Origin: JANMDU01 sp031375105
GTDB taxonomy: Bacteria > Pseudomonadota > Gammaproteobacteria > Burkholderiales > Burkholderiaceae_C
Assembly (NCBI GenBank): GCA_031375105.1
Contig: JANMHJ010000062.1
Location: 1-64,000 of the forward strand
Reading direction: 5' to 3'
DNA length: 64,000 nt
A program made the translations under genes and the position numbers. Under the pieces are notes generated by a model. It searched no databases, was not told the origin of the DNA, and saw only the letters and a list, made by a program, of their open reading frames with translations. Shown piece after piece: positions 9,213 through 17,695 of this stretch (its first letter is position 1; each line of letters starts with the position of its first letter).

Positions 9213-9413
9213 TCAGTGCATATGCATGTGCTCGCCAGCTTTGAGTGTGTAAACCGTTCCGCAATACGGACACTTGGCCTCGCCATGCTTAGCCACATCC
9301 AAAAACACGCGGGGGTGGTTGTTCCACACTTCCATGCCGGCTTGTTTGCTCGGACAGAAGATGCCGCCTTGGGGGTTGAGGTCTTTGACGGCGAGTTCGA
9401 TGGGCTTGCTCAT
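9213..9413 (-). CDS. Zinc-finger CHCC domain protein
   Basis: This 66-residue protein carries the zf-CHCC pattern: Cys20 (GGIFCPS), His33 (NNHPRVFLD), and Cys48/Cys51 (KCPYCGTVY), with a histidine-rich tail. The domain is shared with a small complex I accessory subunit (NDUFS6-like), and free-standing bacterial versions are common in betaproteobacteria. It follows ilvE by 11 bases on the same strand, an arrangement that suggests cotranscription. The cellular role of the bacterial proteins is not known. Confidence 0.8.
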   Translation of the reverse strand: MSKPIELAVKDLNPQGGIFCPSKQAGMEVWNNHPRVFLDVAKHGEAKCPYCGTVYTLKAGEHMHMH

Positions 9414-9424
9414 GATGTCAGCCT

Positions 9425-10381
9425 TCAGACTTTACTGAGCCAAGATGCATATTTCGGATTGCGGCCGTTGACGATGTCAAAGAAGGCGCTCTGGATTTTT
9501 TCGGTGATCGGGCCGCGTGAGCCGCCGTCACCTCGGTTGCCAATCTCTACGCGATCTAGCTCGCGGATCGGCGTGACTTCAGCTGCTGTGCCGCTGAAAA
9601 ACGCTTCGTCGGCAATGTAGATTTCATCGCGCGTGATGGGTTTTTCTTTGAGTTCAATCCCTAAGTCTTTGCAGATTGAGAAGATCGTGTTGCGAGTGAT
9701 GCCGTTCAAAGCGCCTGCGCTGGAATCGGGCGTGTACACCACGCCTTTGCGCACCACAAACACATTCTCGCCAGCGCCTTCAGAGACAAAGCCTTGCGGA
9801 TCGAGCAGCAGGGCTTCGTCGTAGCCTTCGTCGGTGGCTTCCATGTTGGCAAGGATCGAGTTGGTGTAGTTGCTCACGGCTTTGGCATGAATCATGGTGA
9901 TGTTGACGTGATGCCGCGTGAAGCTGGACGTTTTGACACGGATGCCGCGCCTCAAACCCTCGTCGCCCAAATACGCGCCCCATGGCCAAGCGGCGACCAT
10001 CAAATGGATGGTATTGCCTTTGGGCGAGACGCCCAGTTTTTCAGAGCCGATCCAAGTGAGCGGGCGTATGTAGCAGCTGGGCAATTTGTTTTCGCGCACC
10101 ACAGCCAAGGTGGCTTGCATGACTTCTTCTTGGCTGAAAGGAATCTTCATGCGCAGGATCTTGGCGCTGTTGAACAAACGCTCGGTGTGTTCTTCGAGCC
10201 TGAAAATGCCTGTGCTGCCGTCAGCCAAATGGTAGGCGCGCACGCCCTCGAAAGCGCCGCAGCCGTAATGCAGGGTGTGCGAGAGCACATGGATTTTGGC
10301 ATCGCGCCATTCGACCATCTGGCCATCCATCCAAATTTTGCCGTCGCGGTCATGCATGCTGGTGGGAGCGATTGTTGCCAT
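9425..10381 (-). CDS. ilvE: Branched-chain amino acid aminotransferase
   Basis: A class IV PLP-dependent transaminase of 318 residues that carries out the last step of leucine, isoleucine and valine synthesis. WMDGQMVEWRDAKIHVLSHT and HYGCGAFEGVRAY form the N-terminal domain; the PLP lysine is Lys167 in MIHAKAVSNYTNS; DEALLLDPQGFVSEGAGENV and TRDEIYIADEAFFSGTAAEV complete the signature. The ATG at 10381 gives the usual family length, so a longer upstream frame to 10495 is rejected. It is followed by the zf-CHCC gene. Confidence 0.95.
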   Translation of the reverse strand: MATIAPTSMHDRDGKIWMDGQMVEWRDAKIHVLSHTLHYGCGAFEGVRAYHLADGSTGIFRLEEHTERLFNSAKILRMKIPFSQEEVMQATLAVVRENKLPSCYIRPLTWIGSEKLGVSPKGNTIHLMVAAWPWGAYLGDEGLRRGIRVKTSSFTRHHVNITMIHAKAVSNYTNSILANMEATDEGYDEALLLDPQGFVSEGAGENVFVVRKGVVYTPDSSAGALNGITRNTIFSICKDLGIELKEKPITRDEIYIADEAFFSGTAAEVTPIRELDRVEIGNRGDGGSRGPITEKIQSAFFDIVNGRNPKYASWLSKV

Positions 10382-10419
10382 GAGATTTTCCTGTGCTGAT
10401 GAGAGTGGATGCAGCGATT

Positions 10420-10869
10420 TTACTGGGCTGCAGGCGTGGCTTCGGCGGCCTCGGCACGTTGCGTTGCGGTGTCTTGCGGCACGGGTGGACGCCACAACGC
10501 CCAGCTTTGCAGCTTGCCATTCATAAAACTGCAGGTCACGTGCGAGCCACCGGTGTCTTGCCAGCGGTAAATCTCGGGCTGCGCGTCTTTTTCAGTTTGC
10601 AACAGGCCAATGCTGCGGGTGAGTGCCATCACATGCAGCAGATTCACGCCTTTTTTCAGTTTGGCGTTGAGCATCACCGCGCTGGCCACATGGCCTATGG
10701 GTTTGCCAGAGGCGCGCTTGAGCACGGTCATCATCCGGGTGAAGTGCAGCAACATCCAAAACACGATGCCACCGAGCACGACCGCCACGCCGGGCCAGCC
10801 ATATTTTTGGTAGCTCATTGCAACCAGCGCCGCACCTGCCATCCACAACACTATGCTCTTGAAATTCAT
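10420..10869 (-). CDS. Small membrane-anchored protein of unknown function
   Basis: The product has 149 residues with two N-terminal membrane segments (about 5-45), then a soluble part and an alanine/glutamate-rich tail. It starts with an ATG and lies just upstream of ilvE on the same strand, 38 bases away, which suggests an operon. I recall similar proteins beside ilvE in Comamonadaceae, but no function is assigned. Confidence 0.65.
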   Translation of the reverse strand: MNFKSIVLWMAGAALVAMSYQKYGWPGVAVVLGGIVFWMLLHFTRMMTVLKRASGKPIGHVASAVMLNAKLKKGVNLLHVMALTRSIGLLQTEKDAQPEIYRWQDTGGSHVTCSFMNGKLQSWALWRPPVPQDTATQRAEAAEATPAAQ

Positions 10870-10910
10870 GCGTCAATTCTAGGATAAAAAGCAAGCGTTT
10901 TCAGCCAGGG

Positions 10911-10982
10911 TATATAAGCAATTACCGTATTTAGCCCTTATAGAATATGCGCAGAGCGCTCATGAATTTATAGCAAATAGTA
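10911..10982 (+). repeat. Dispersed repeat family A, copy 2 (intergenic)
   Basis: The core TATAGAATATGCGCAGAG is followed by CGCTCATGAATTTATAGCA, close to the family consensus. It fills most of the gap between the small membrane protein and the phosphoesterase gene. Confidence 0.85.
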
Positions 10983-10988
10983 CTTCTA

Positions 10989-11771
10989 TCACATCCGCCC
11001 TGTGCGCAATGGCAACGCCCAATCGGGTCTTTGGCGTTGATCGGCCAGTTGCGCCATGGGCTCAAAATCATAGGCCACGCTTCTGAGCTGCACTTGCCAG
11101 CCTTGGGGGGATTTTTCCATCAGCGCATAGCGGGCATGCGGGCTGCCGGTCTCGATCCAGTGTTTGTAAGGATGATCATCATCGTAGCCGGGCAAACCGA
11201 CACTGCCCGCATTCACGATGGTGATGCTGTGACCGCCATCGGGGGAGGGCACTTGCACCACGCGCGGAACATGCGTGTGGCCGCAGACGATCAGGCTAGC
11301 GCGGCGCGTGTGCTCACCGCGTCCCAACCGCGCGAGTACTTCGGTTTGCGTGGCGGCACGCACGCCCACACTGCCATGCTGGCCAAAATCGTCGGTGACC
11401 GTCTCCAACCAGTAGTCCAGATCAGAAGAAGGCGTGCCGTGGCAAATAAACACATCCTGCGCAAGCCACATTGTGGGCGGCGCACTGGCCAGCCAAGCGC
11501 GATGCGCGGTGCTGATCTCGCCGGCCGTGCAGGCATCGCTGCGATTGAGTTTTTCTGGCGCAAGCGTCAGCAATTGCCGCTCATGGTTGCCCGCAATCAT
11601 CGGGATGCCGCGCGCCATCAACAGGTCTGCCGTCTTGGCAGATTCCAACGGCCCACCCAAGGTATCGCCGCAATTGATGATGTGGTCTACACCTTCGCGG
11701 TCAATATCAGCGAGCACGGCTTGCAAGGCCTGCAAATTGCCGTGAATATCCGAGATGGCAGCGATTTTCAT
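10989..11771 (-). CDS. Metallophosphoesterase (calcineurin-like, YfcE/MJ0936 type)
   Basis: The 260-residue protein has the binuclear-metal phosphoesterase motifs in order: SDIHGNLQAL at the N-terminus, NCGDTLGGP, AGNHERQL, and CGHTHVPR in the C-terminal half. Such enzymes cleave phosphodiesters or phosphomonoesters; the natural substrate is unknown. It starts with ATG at 11771, four bases downstream of the membrane-protein gene, and is probably cotranscribed with it and radA. Confidence 0.88.
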   Translation of the reverse strand: MKIAAISDIHGNLQALQAVLADIDREGVDHIINCGDTLGGPLESAKTADLLMARGIPMIAGNHERQLLTLAPEKLNRSDACTAGEISTAHRAWLASAPPTMWLAQDVFICHGTPSSDLDYWLETVTDDFGQHGSVGVRAATQTEVLARLGRGEHTRRASLIVCGHTHVPRVVQVPSPDGGHSITIVNAGSVGLPGYDDDHPYKHWIETGSPHARYALMEKSPQGWQVQLRSVAYDFEPMAQLADQRQRPDWALPLRTGRM

Positions 11772-11774
11772 GTG

Positions 11775-12596
11775 TTAATAATCTGGAAATGGTTTCTTAC
11801 CCAGCTTATCTTTGTCGCTCAGCAGTCCAAATTTACTTGCAAGCCCCAAGCAAACGGCACTCGCAGTGAGTATGGCGACCCCGAAACTAGATATCAGCAT
11901 TGAATATACCCATGCCAATTTATGTCTTGCTGTCGGTGCGCTCATCTTCAAGCCGGGAGGTGTGTTTTCCACCCAGCTCGCATGGGTCGCTAGTAAATAC
12001 AACACAAAACTCCCTGTCGCCAACATCAGGATTGGCATGATTAACCAGCCCCAATCGCTTTGTGTGTTGTTTTCCTCTGCCTTCAGAAACTTCATCAGCA
12101 GACCAATCATCATCAGACAAGCGAACGAAATCCAACCTACTTTCGAAAAAACTTCTTTGTAAGGCAGCAGTCTTTTGCTGACGGCTTGAATTCCGGCTGG
12201 ATTGTGAAGCTGTTGAACTGATAACAAGCCAAGATTGCCATCGGACCAAGGCAGTTGTCCTGCCCGTTCCAATAGTCCAACAACTATCGCAGCGACAAAT
12301 ACGATGGCCGCACACCAGAAGAATCCTCGCTTGATAGCAGCGTAAGTCTTCTCGTTGTTTCTTTTGTCGTAGTGGTCGAAAATGGCCACAGACATTCCCA
12401 CCGCACTCAGCAATACAGCGACACAAAAAATAAATGCTGGAACGCCGCTGAAATATATTGGCCCTTTTTTCGAGATCATTAAGAACATGTGCCCCGAGAA
12501 AAGTCCAATCATGGCCCACGCCACCCAAGTCAAACTCGCAAAAGCATAGAAAAACCTATGGGCTAGCGGTATGTGGTTCGGTTCATGGTGCTGCAT
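11775..12596 (-). CDS. Polytopic membrane protein of unknown function
   Basis: The 273 residues contain six or seven hydrophobic segments, for example FIFCVAVLLSAVGMSVAIF, CAAIVFVAAIVVGLLERAG and LIMPILMLATGSFVLYLLA. I do not recognise a family. It lies between radA (10 bases upstream) and the phosphoesterase (3 bases downstream), all on the minus strand. Its codon use looks less GC-rich than radA's, which may reflect a later insertion into this operon. Confidence 0.7.
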   Translation of the reverse strand: MQHHEPNHIPLAHRFFYAFASLTWVAWAMIGLFSGHMFLMISKKGPIYFSGVPAFIFCVAVLLSAVGMSVAIFDHYDKRNNEKTYAAIKRGFFWCAAIVFVAAIVVGLLERAGQLPWSDGNLGLLSVQQLHNPAGIQAVSKRLLPYKEVFSKVGWISFACLMMIGLLMKFLKAEENNTQSDWGWLIMPILMLATGSFVLYLLATHASWVENTPPGLKMSAPTARHKLAWVYSMLISSFGVAILTASAVCLGLASKFGLLSDKDKLGKKPFPDY

Positions 12597-12606
12597 GTTT
12601 TCAGGT

Positions 12607-14001
12607 TTATTTGAGTTGCAATTCCCGCATCATCTCTATCGCCTGCTCCACACGCTCCACAGCGTGAATGGTGAGGCCTTCAAAATCTTTCATCTGCGAT
12701 TTTTTCGGCGCATTGGCTTTGGGGATGATGGCGGTGGAGAAACCTAATTTTGCCGCTTCTTTCAAACGCTCTTGGCCGCGCGGCGCAGGACGCACTTCGC
12801 CTGCTAAGCCGACTTCGCCAAACGCGATGAAGCCTTTGGGCAGGGGCTTGCCGCGCAAGCTGCTGGTGATGCTAAGCATCACCGCCAGATCAGCAGCAGG
12901 CTCGCTGATGCGCACGCCGCCCACGGCGTTGACGAACACATCTTGATCCGCGCAGGCCACACCGGCATGGCGGTGCAACACTGCCAGTAGCATGGCTAAG
13001 CGATCTCTATCGAGACCGACGGACAAGCGGCGCGGCGAAGGCCCACCGCCATCGACCAGTGCTTGAATTTCCACCAACATCGGGCGCGTGCCTTCCAATG
13101 TGACCATCACGCAGCTGCCGGGCACGGGCTCGCTATGCTGAGAGAGAAATATCGCGCTCGGATTGCTCACGCCTTTCAAGCCTTGCTGCGTCATGGCGAA
13201 CACGCCGATTTCGTTGACTGCACCAAAGCGGTTTTTGATGGCGCGCACGAGGCGGTAGGTTGAGTGCGTGTCACCTTCAAAATAAAGCACCGTGTCCACC
13301 ATGTGCTCAAGCACGCGCGGGCCCGCTAGAGCGCCTTCTTTGGTGACATGCCCCACCAGCACAATCGCCGTGCCGCTGCTCTTGGCAAAACGTGTGAGGT
13401 GCGCTGCGCATTCGCGCACCTGCGCCACTGAGCCTGGCGCACTCGTGAGTTGCTCGGAATACACGGTTTGGATCGAATCAATCACCGCAATGCGCGGCTG
13501 CTGTGCAGCCAGGGTGGCGATGATTTTTTCCAACTGCGTTTCGGCCTGCACTTGCACGCGGCTGCCTTCCAGCCCGAGCCGACGCGCCCGCAGCGCGACC
13601 TGCGCTGCGCTTTCTTCGCCAGTGACGTAGAGCGCTGAGCTACCAGCGCGTTGCAGCGAATCGAGCGCTTGCAAGAGCAGGGTTGATTTACCAATACCCG
13701 GATCTCCGCCAATCAAAATCACGCCGCCCTCCACAATCCCGCCGCCAAGTACGCGATCAAGCTCCTCGTGCCCCGTGGGCGTGCGGTCAATATCCGTGGC
13801 TTCAATGTCGCCAAGCGCCTGCACGGGCGAGCTGCTGGTGAGCGACAGCGGCGAGGCAAAGCGGTTTTTGCCCGTGCCAGCAGCCTCGGGCGCGCTTTCG
13901 ATCAGCGTGTTCCAAGCATTGCAGCTGGGGCATTTGCCCAGCCATCTGGGCGAACTGCCGCCACATTCGGTGCAGGAGAAAAAAGTTTTGTCTTTGGCCA
14001 T
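12607..14001 (-). CDS. radA: DNA repair protein RadA
   Basis: RadA is a RecA-related helicase that helps branch migration and processing of recombination intermediates. The 464-residue product has the four-cysteine zinc finger (Cys10, 13, 24, 27), Walker A GGDPGIGKST at about 98-107, the RadA-specific KNRFG motif at 256-260, and a C-terminal Lon-protease-like domain (GEVGLAGEVRPAPRGQERL). All key parts are present and the length is typical. It heads a minus-strand group with the membrane protein and phosphoesterase. Confidence 0.97.
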   Translation of the reverse strand: MAKDKTFFSCTECGGSSPRWLGKCPSCNAWNTLIESAPEAAGTGKNRFASPLSLTSSSPVQALGDIEATDIDRTPTGHEELDRVLGGGIVEGGVILIGGDPGIGKSTLLLQALDSLQRAGSSALYVTGEESAAQVALRARRLGLEGSRVQVQAETQLEKIIATLAAQQPRIAVIDSIQTVYSEQLTSAPGSVAQVRECAAHLTRFAKSSGTAIVLVGHVTKEGALAGPRVLEHMVDTVLYFEGDTHSTYRLVRAIKNRFGAVNEIGVFAMTQQGLKGVSNPSAIFLSQHSEPVPGSCVMVTLEGTRPMLVEIQALVDGGGPSPRRLSVGLDRDRLAMLLAVLHRHAGVACADQDVFVNAVGGVRISEPAADLAVMLSITSSLRGKPLPKGFIAFGEVGLAGEVRPAPRGQERLKEAAKLGFSTAIIPKANAPKKSQMKDFEGLTIHAVERVEQAIEMMRELQLK

Positions 14002-14078
14002 GCTTGCATGATACTGGTTTTATAGCCAGTTTTCTATGCTGCTTGGCGAGGGAAGATTTGAATTCAAGGACGCGAAAG

Positions 14079-14104
14079 GCGCGAAAGTTACACGACTTTC
14101 GCGC
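14079..14104 (-). terminator. Perfect 10-bp hairpin between lipB and radA
   Basis: GCGCGAAAGT, loop TACACG, and ACTTTCGCGC form an uninterrupted stem. It lies 30 bases after the lipB stop and could end that transcript, but no clear T-run follows on the minus strand. The flanking GGACGCGAAAGGCGCG resembles a common bacterial intergenic repeat, so it may be a repeat hairpin rather than a true terminator. Confidence 0.45.
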
Positions 14105-14133
14105 TCCTGACTTAAAAACCTCAACGCTGCCCT

Positions 14134-14862
14134 TCACTCCAAATAAGTCACCAGTTTCCCAGCCAAAACCCGAGCCACCTCATCCCACGAAGCGTGCACA
14201 CCGCAAAACGCCATGTCCACCGTGCGCAGCCCCGCATAGCCACAGGGGTTGATTCGTTCATAGGGCGACAAATCCATCGCCACGTTAAGCGCCACTCCGT
14301 GGTACGTGAAATGCCGGCTCACTTTGATGCCCAAAGCGGCGATCTTGCCAATGTCCGTGCGCGTGGCCAGCTCTGTCTCATGTAGCGGCATGCCATCCCC
14401 CCCGAGCAGCCGCGCATGCGAAGCAGGCTCATCCAGCCGCACATAAATCCCCGGCGCGCCGCGCACGCGATGCCCGGTGATGCCGAAATGAGCCAACGTA
14501 CGAATCACCGCTTCTTCAATCCGGTGCACATATTCCTTCACAAAATAGCCGCGTGCTTTCAAATCCAGCATTGGATACGCCACCACCTGTCCCAGCCCGT
14601 GATAAGTCACCTGCCCACCGCGATTGGTCTGCACCACAGGAATATCACCCGCCGCCATCACATGCTCAGCCTGACCTGCCAAGCCTTGCGTGAAGACCGG
14701 TGCATGCTCACAAATCCATAGCACATCACGCACATTCTGTGCCGGCGAGTGGCCAATTTGATCACTAAAACCATCTCCTGCATGGGTACGAACAGCCGTA
14801 AAGGCTTGCATCGCTTCATACGTGCGCGCGTAGGGCACGAGGCCTTTGAATTCGATCTGCAT
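14134..14862 (-). CDS. lipB: Octanoyltransferase LipB
   Basis: LipB moves an octanoyl group from acyl-carrier protein to lipoyl domains, the first step of lipoate assembly. RGGQVTYHGLGQ (81-92), Lys163 in TDIGKIAALGIK and catalytic Cys187 in RINPCGYAG are all present in the 242-residue protein. The first ATG, at 14862, is 14 bases after the res stop; an in-frame TTG at 14880 would overlap that stop. It is thus the last gene behind the restriction-like block. Its usual partner lipA is about 37 kb away in this window. Confidence 0.95.
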   Translation of the reverse strand: MQIEFKGLVPYARTYEAMQAFTAVRTHAGDGFSDQIGHSPAQNVRDVLWICEHAPVFTQGLAGQAEHVMAAGDIPVVQTNRGGQVTYHGLGQVVAYPMLDLKARGYFVKEYVHRIEEAVIRTLAHFGITGHRVRGAPGIYVRLDEPASHARLLGGDGMPLHETELATRTDIGKIAALGIKVSRHFTYHGVALNVAMDLSPYERINPCGYAGLRTVDMAFCGVHASWDEVARVLAGKLVTYLE

Positions 14863-14876
14863 ACCGCTCACACCGA

Positions 14877-17549
14877 TCAAGCCAGCAGCTTCTCAAGTTG
14901 TTGCGCCATGCTCAAGCCATCTTGAGTTTTCATGATCCAGCCAAACCGTGCGCGGCCGTTTGAGTTCTTTGCCCACAACTCACCCACTTGCCGCTTTTCC
15001 AGTTGATCTGCGCCCTGCAAGTGCGCCCCTTTGTATTCCGCCACCACGATCACGCCATCCATCCGTTCGATCACAAAATCGGGATAAAACTTGCCACTCG
15101 ATGTAGGCAACCAAAACCCGCAAGGCGGGGTGTCCAGATTGCGCACCCAGTGGCGCACGGCGCTGTGGTTGTCAATCAACTGGGCGCACATGAACTCTTC
15201 ACCGCCGTCTTTCAAATCCGCCAGCACCGGGTAATAGTGCTTTTCAAACTGCCAGCGCCCGCCGTAGCGGGATAAAGCGGGCGCAGGGTAACGCCCCGCT
15301 TCAAACACGTGTGGGCGTTGCCAATCAGGCTCAATCAGCCACTCCTCCAGCAAGACGAGCTGTTTGAACTGCTGCTTGGCAGCCTGCTCGCGCAGATCAA
15401 AGGCTTTGTGCTCCAGATGCTGCGCCAGCTTGAAGCGGCTTTGCGCGAGCTGCACCAGGGTGTGGTGCTTTTCATGCAGCAGGCGGTTGACGACCGCATT
15501 GAACCAAGCCAGCTTTTGGCCCTGCGTCAAATCCGGCAGTTTTTGAAACAGCGTTTGATCGAGCCAACGCACCAAGTCTTGCGCGGTGATCGAGGTGTGC
15601 ACCCCATCCATCACCAGTTGCGATGCATCTGCCGCGCGAATGTTGATGCGGCTGGCCTGCATATCAATCTCAAACGCGTTGGGCTCCTGCACCGCATCAA
15701 AATTGGGTAATTCCAGTGCAAAAGGGGTGAGCAAATCAAGCTCAACCGCCTCCAAAACAGCCTCGCGCTCCAGCGGCCAAAGCTGGCTCTGTGCATCCAA
15801 CCGGTAGCCCAGTAGCGGCAATGGCGCAAACACCGCGCCACGCGAAGCGGGGGCTTTTTGCGCCGCGACCAGCGCATTGTGTTGCTCCACTTGCTCGCGC
15901 ACAGCTTGCTGCTTTTTCTCACCGCGCACGCCCTGCACCAGCAACGCCTCCAGCTCAGCGCTAATTGGCCCAGTCACGGCAATCTGAGCCTCGCCTCCTA
16001 CACTCACTTGGGCGACACCGGGTAATGCCAATAATTCATCAAACGGCTTAATTGCTATGAAATGCGTAGCTATCGGCGCAGGTTCTATGCCGGCGAGTGG
16101 CTTATTTTGATCAAATAAATCACCTTCCAAAGACTGCTGCACCAGCATGCTCGCTACATCCAGCGCTTCAAAGCCCATGCCATTGATCAGGCGGTCTGCC
16201 AACGCATGCGCCGCCTTAGAAAACTCCGCCTCACACACATGCGCATACGCCCGGTTCAGTGCGGGCTGCCCGCGCTTAGCTGCATACGGCATGCGCAGCA
16301 CGCGCCCTAAAAGCTGCTCCACTGCCGTGGCGCTGCTGAGCTTTTGCAAGCTGCACAAAATATAGGCAAACGGGCAATCCCAGCCCTCGCGCAAGGCTTG
16401 TACCGTGATCACAAAGCGCACGGGGCAACTGCGGGAAAGAATGTCAAGCCCGTCCAACTCCCGCTGAGTGCCAGTCGCTACACGGATTTGATCCCAATCG
16501 ATATGAAGCTCTTTATGTAAATACTCACGCAGCTTCTCAGGCGGCATCTCATCACCCTCATTTTGAGCCTGAAAAAGCACAATCGGCCGCACATATTCCG
16601 CGCCCGCCGCTTCATCTTTAAGAGCCGCCGCCTCCAGCGCCTTTTGCTGCTGCACAGCGGCAAACACCGCCTGCGGCCAGCCCTGCGCGTGTTCAGCCAA
16701 ACTGATCGGCAGCTTGATCATGTGTTCGGCCGCCAGCTCCTGTGCGCTTACGTGATACAGCACATTGGCTTTGCCCACAATAGGCGTGGCCGTCAGCTCC
16801 AAAATCGCGCTCGGGTTCAGGCGCTTGAGCGCCGTGAAGCTTTTGTCTGTTTTGGTGTTGTGCGCCTCATCCACAATCAGCAGCGGCGCTTGCAAAGCTA
16901 GCCAGTTGGCTAAGCTTTGGCGCGGCTGATGCAGATGGTTTTTCAGGATGCCTGTCGCATCTTTGGCGGCTTCCTCATTCGTCACCAGCGCATCCGGCAC
17001 ATCGCGCAGCGCCAGCTGCGCATTCGCAGGCAGCCCCTTGAAATGCCGCTCGAAGTCTTCCGAGAAGCTGTAAACCGTGCGCCCAGCCGTCTCTTCCACA
17101 CGAAAGCTTTGAATCGTGGCCACGATCACGATGGCCTTCACCCCCCAATCACTCGGCGCAATCTGCGCCACCTCCTCCAAGCTACACACCACGAGATTCG
17201 CGCCGTATTTTTCCTCCAGCGCCGCCCGGTAAGCATGCCCCGGCATTTGCAGCGCCTTCAACGTCTGCGAGCGAATCGCATCCGATGGCACGAGCCACAG
17301 CGCCACCGGATAATCCCGCGCCAGCCAGTTTGCGCCCAGCCGAGGAATCGCGTGAGACGCCAGCAGCGTCTTACCCCCACCCGTGGGAATACGTAGGCAC
17401 ACGCAAGGCACGCGGCCAAACACCTCATCCGCATAGCCCCGCTGCGTCGCCGCCCGAAACGCCACCCCTGGCCCCACCTGCTGCGCATGCCGCAAAAAGC
17501 CTGTGAGCGCATCCAGTGCGGTTTGTTGGTAGGACTTGAGTTGTAGCAT
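14877..17549 (-). CDS. Type III restriction Res-like DEAD/DEAH helicase-nuclease
   Basis: The 890-residue superfamily 2 helicase has Walker A PTGGGKT (about 55-61), DEAH (about 227-230), motif III-like LELTATP, REGWDCP (about 387-393) and QLLGRVLR (about 412-419). Near the C-terminus PDFVIERMDGVIVVAEYKG fits a PD-(D/E)xK nuclease. This is the architecture of Res subunits of type III restriction enzymes, which translocate and cut unmodified DNA with Mod. The ATG at 17549 is chosen over a TTG four codons upstream. A family A repeat encodes residues about 479-499, between the helicase and nuclease parts. Mod lies two genes upstream. Confidence 0.85.
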   Translation of the reverse strand: MLQLKSYQQTALDALTGFLRHAQQVGPGVAFRAATQRGYADEVFGRVPCVCLRIPTGGGKTLLASHAIPRLGANWLARDYPVALWLVPSDAIRSQTLKALQMPGHAYRAALEEKYGANLVVCSLEEVAQIAPSDWGVKAIVIVATIQSFRVEETAGRTVYSFSEDFERHFKGLPANAQLALRDVPDALVTNEEAAKDATGILKNHLHQPRQSLANWLALQAPLLIVDEAHNTKTDKSFTALKRLNPSAILELTATPIVGKANVLYHVSAQELAAEHMIKLPISLAEHAQGWPQAVFAAVQQQKALEAAALKDEAAGAEYVRPIVLFQAQNEGDEMPPEKLREYLHKELHIDWDQIRVATGTQRELDGLDILSRSCPVRFVITVQALREGWDCPFAYILCSLQKLSSATAVEQLLGRVLRMPYAAKRGQPALNRAYAHVCEAEFSKAAHALADRLINGMGFEALDVASMLVQQSLEGDLFDQNKPLAGIEPAPIATHFIAIKPFDELLALPGVAQVSVGGEAQIAVTGPISAELEALLVQGVRGEKKQQAVREQVEQHNALVAAQKAPASRGAVFAPLPLLGYRLDAQSQLWPLEREAVLEAVELDLLTPFALELPNFDAVQEPNAFEIDMQASRINIRAADASQLVMDGVHTSITAQDLVRWLDQTLFQKLPDLTQGQKLAWFNAVVNRLLHEKHHTLVQLAQSRFKLAQHLEHKAFDLREQAAKQQFKQLVLLEEWLIEPDWQRPHVFEAGRYPAPALSRYGGRWQFEKHYYPVLADLKDGGEEFMCAQLIDNHSAVRHWVRNLDTPPCGFWLPTSSGKFYPDFVIERMDGVIVVAEYKGAHLQGADQLEKRQVGELWAKNSNGRARFGWIMKTQDGLSMAQQLEKLLA
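16051..16110 (-). repeat. Dispersed repeat family A, copy 3 (inside res)
   Basis: On the minus strand GCCGGCATAGAACCTGCGCC followed by GATAGCTACGCATTTCATAG matches the family core. It is in frame and encodes part of GIEPAPIATHFIAIK in the Res-like protein. Confidence 0.8.
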
Positions 17550-17636
17550 GGCTGTAGTCAAATAATAGTCTTTTTGTGAAGTTAAAGGATTGACTTAAAA
17601 CAATCGTAACCCGTTGATTTAATTACGTTTTATAAA

Positions 17637-17695
17637 AATAGTTGTTTAAATAGTTGTTTAAAAATAGTTTTTCTAACGCCCGTTAAACAACTATT
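17637..17695 (-). terminator. Hairpin with a duplicated 3' arm between the AlbA_2 gene and res
   Basis: On the plus strand AATAGTTGTTTAAA occurs twice, at 17637-17650 and 17649-17662, and its inverse TTTAAACAACTATT is matched by GTTAAACAACTATT at 17682-17695. In the minus-strand transcript the 5' arm contains the TAG stop of the AlbA_2 gene and can pair with either of two 3' arms. Only the distal arm is followed by a U-run (UUUUUAU), as an intrinsic terminator would be. This could attenuate transcription into res. Confidence 0.55.
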
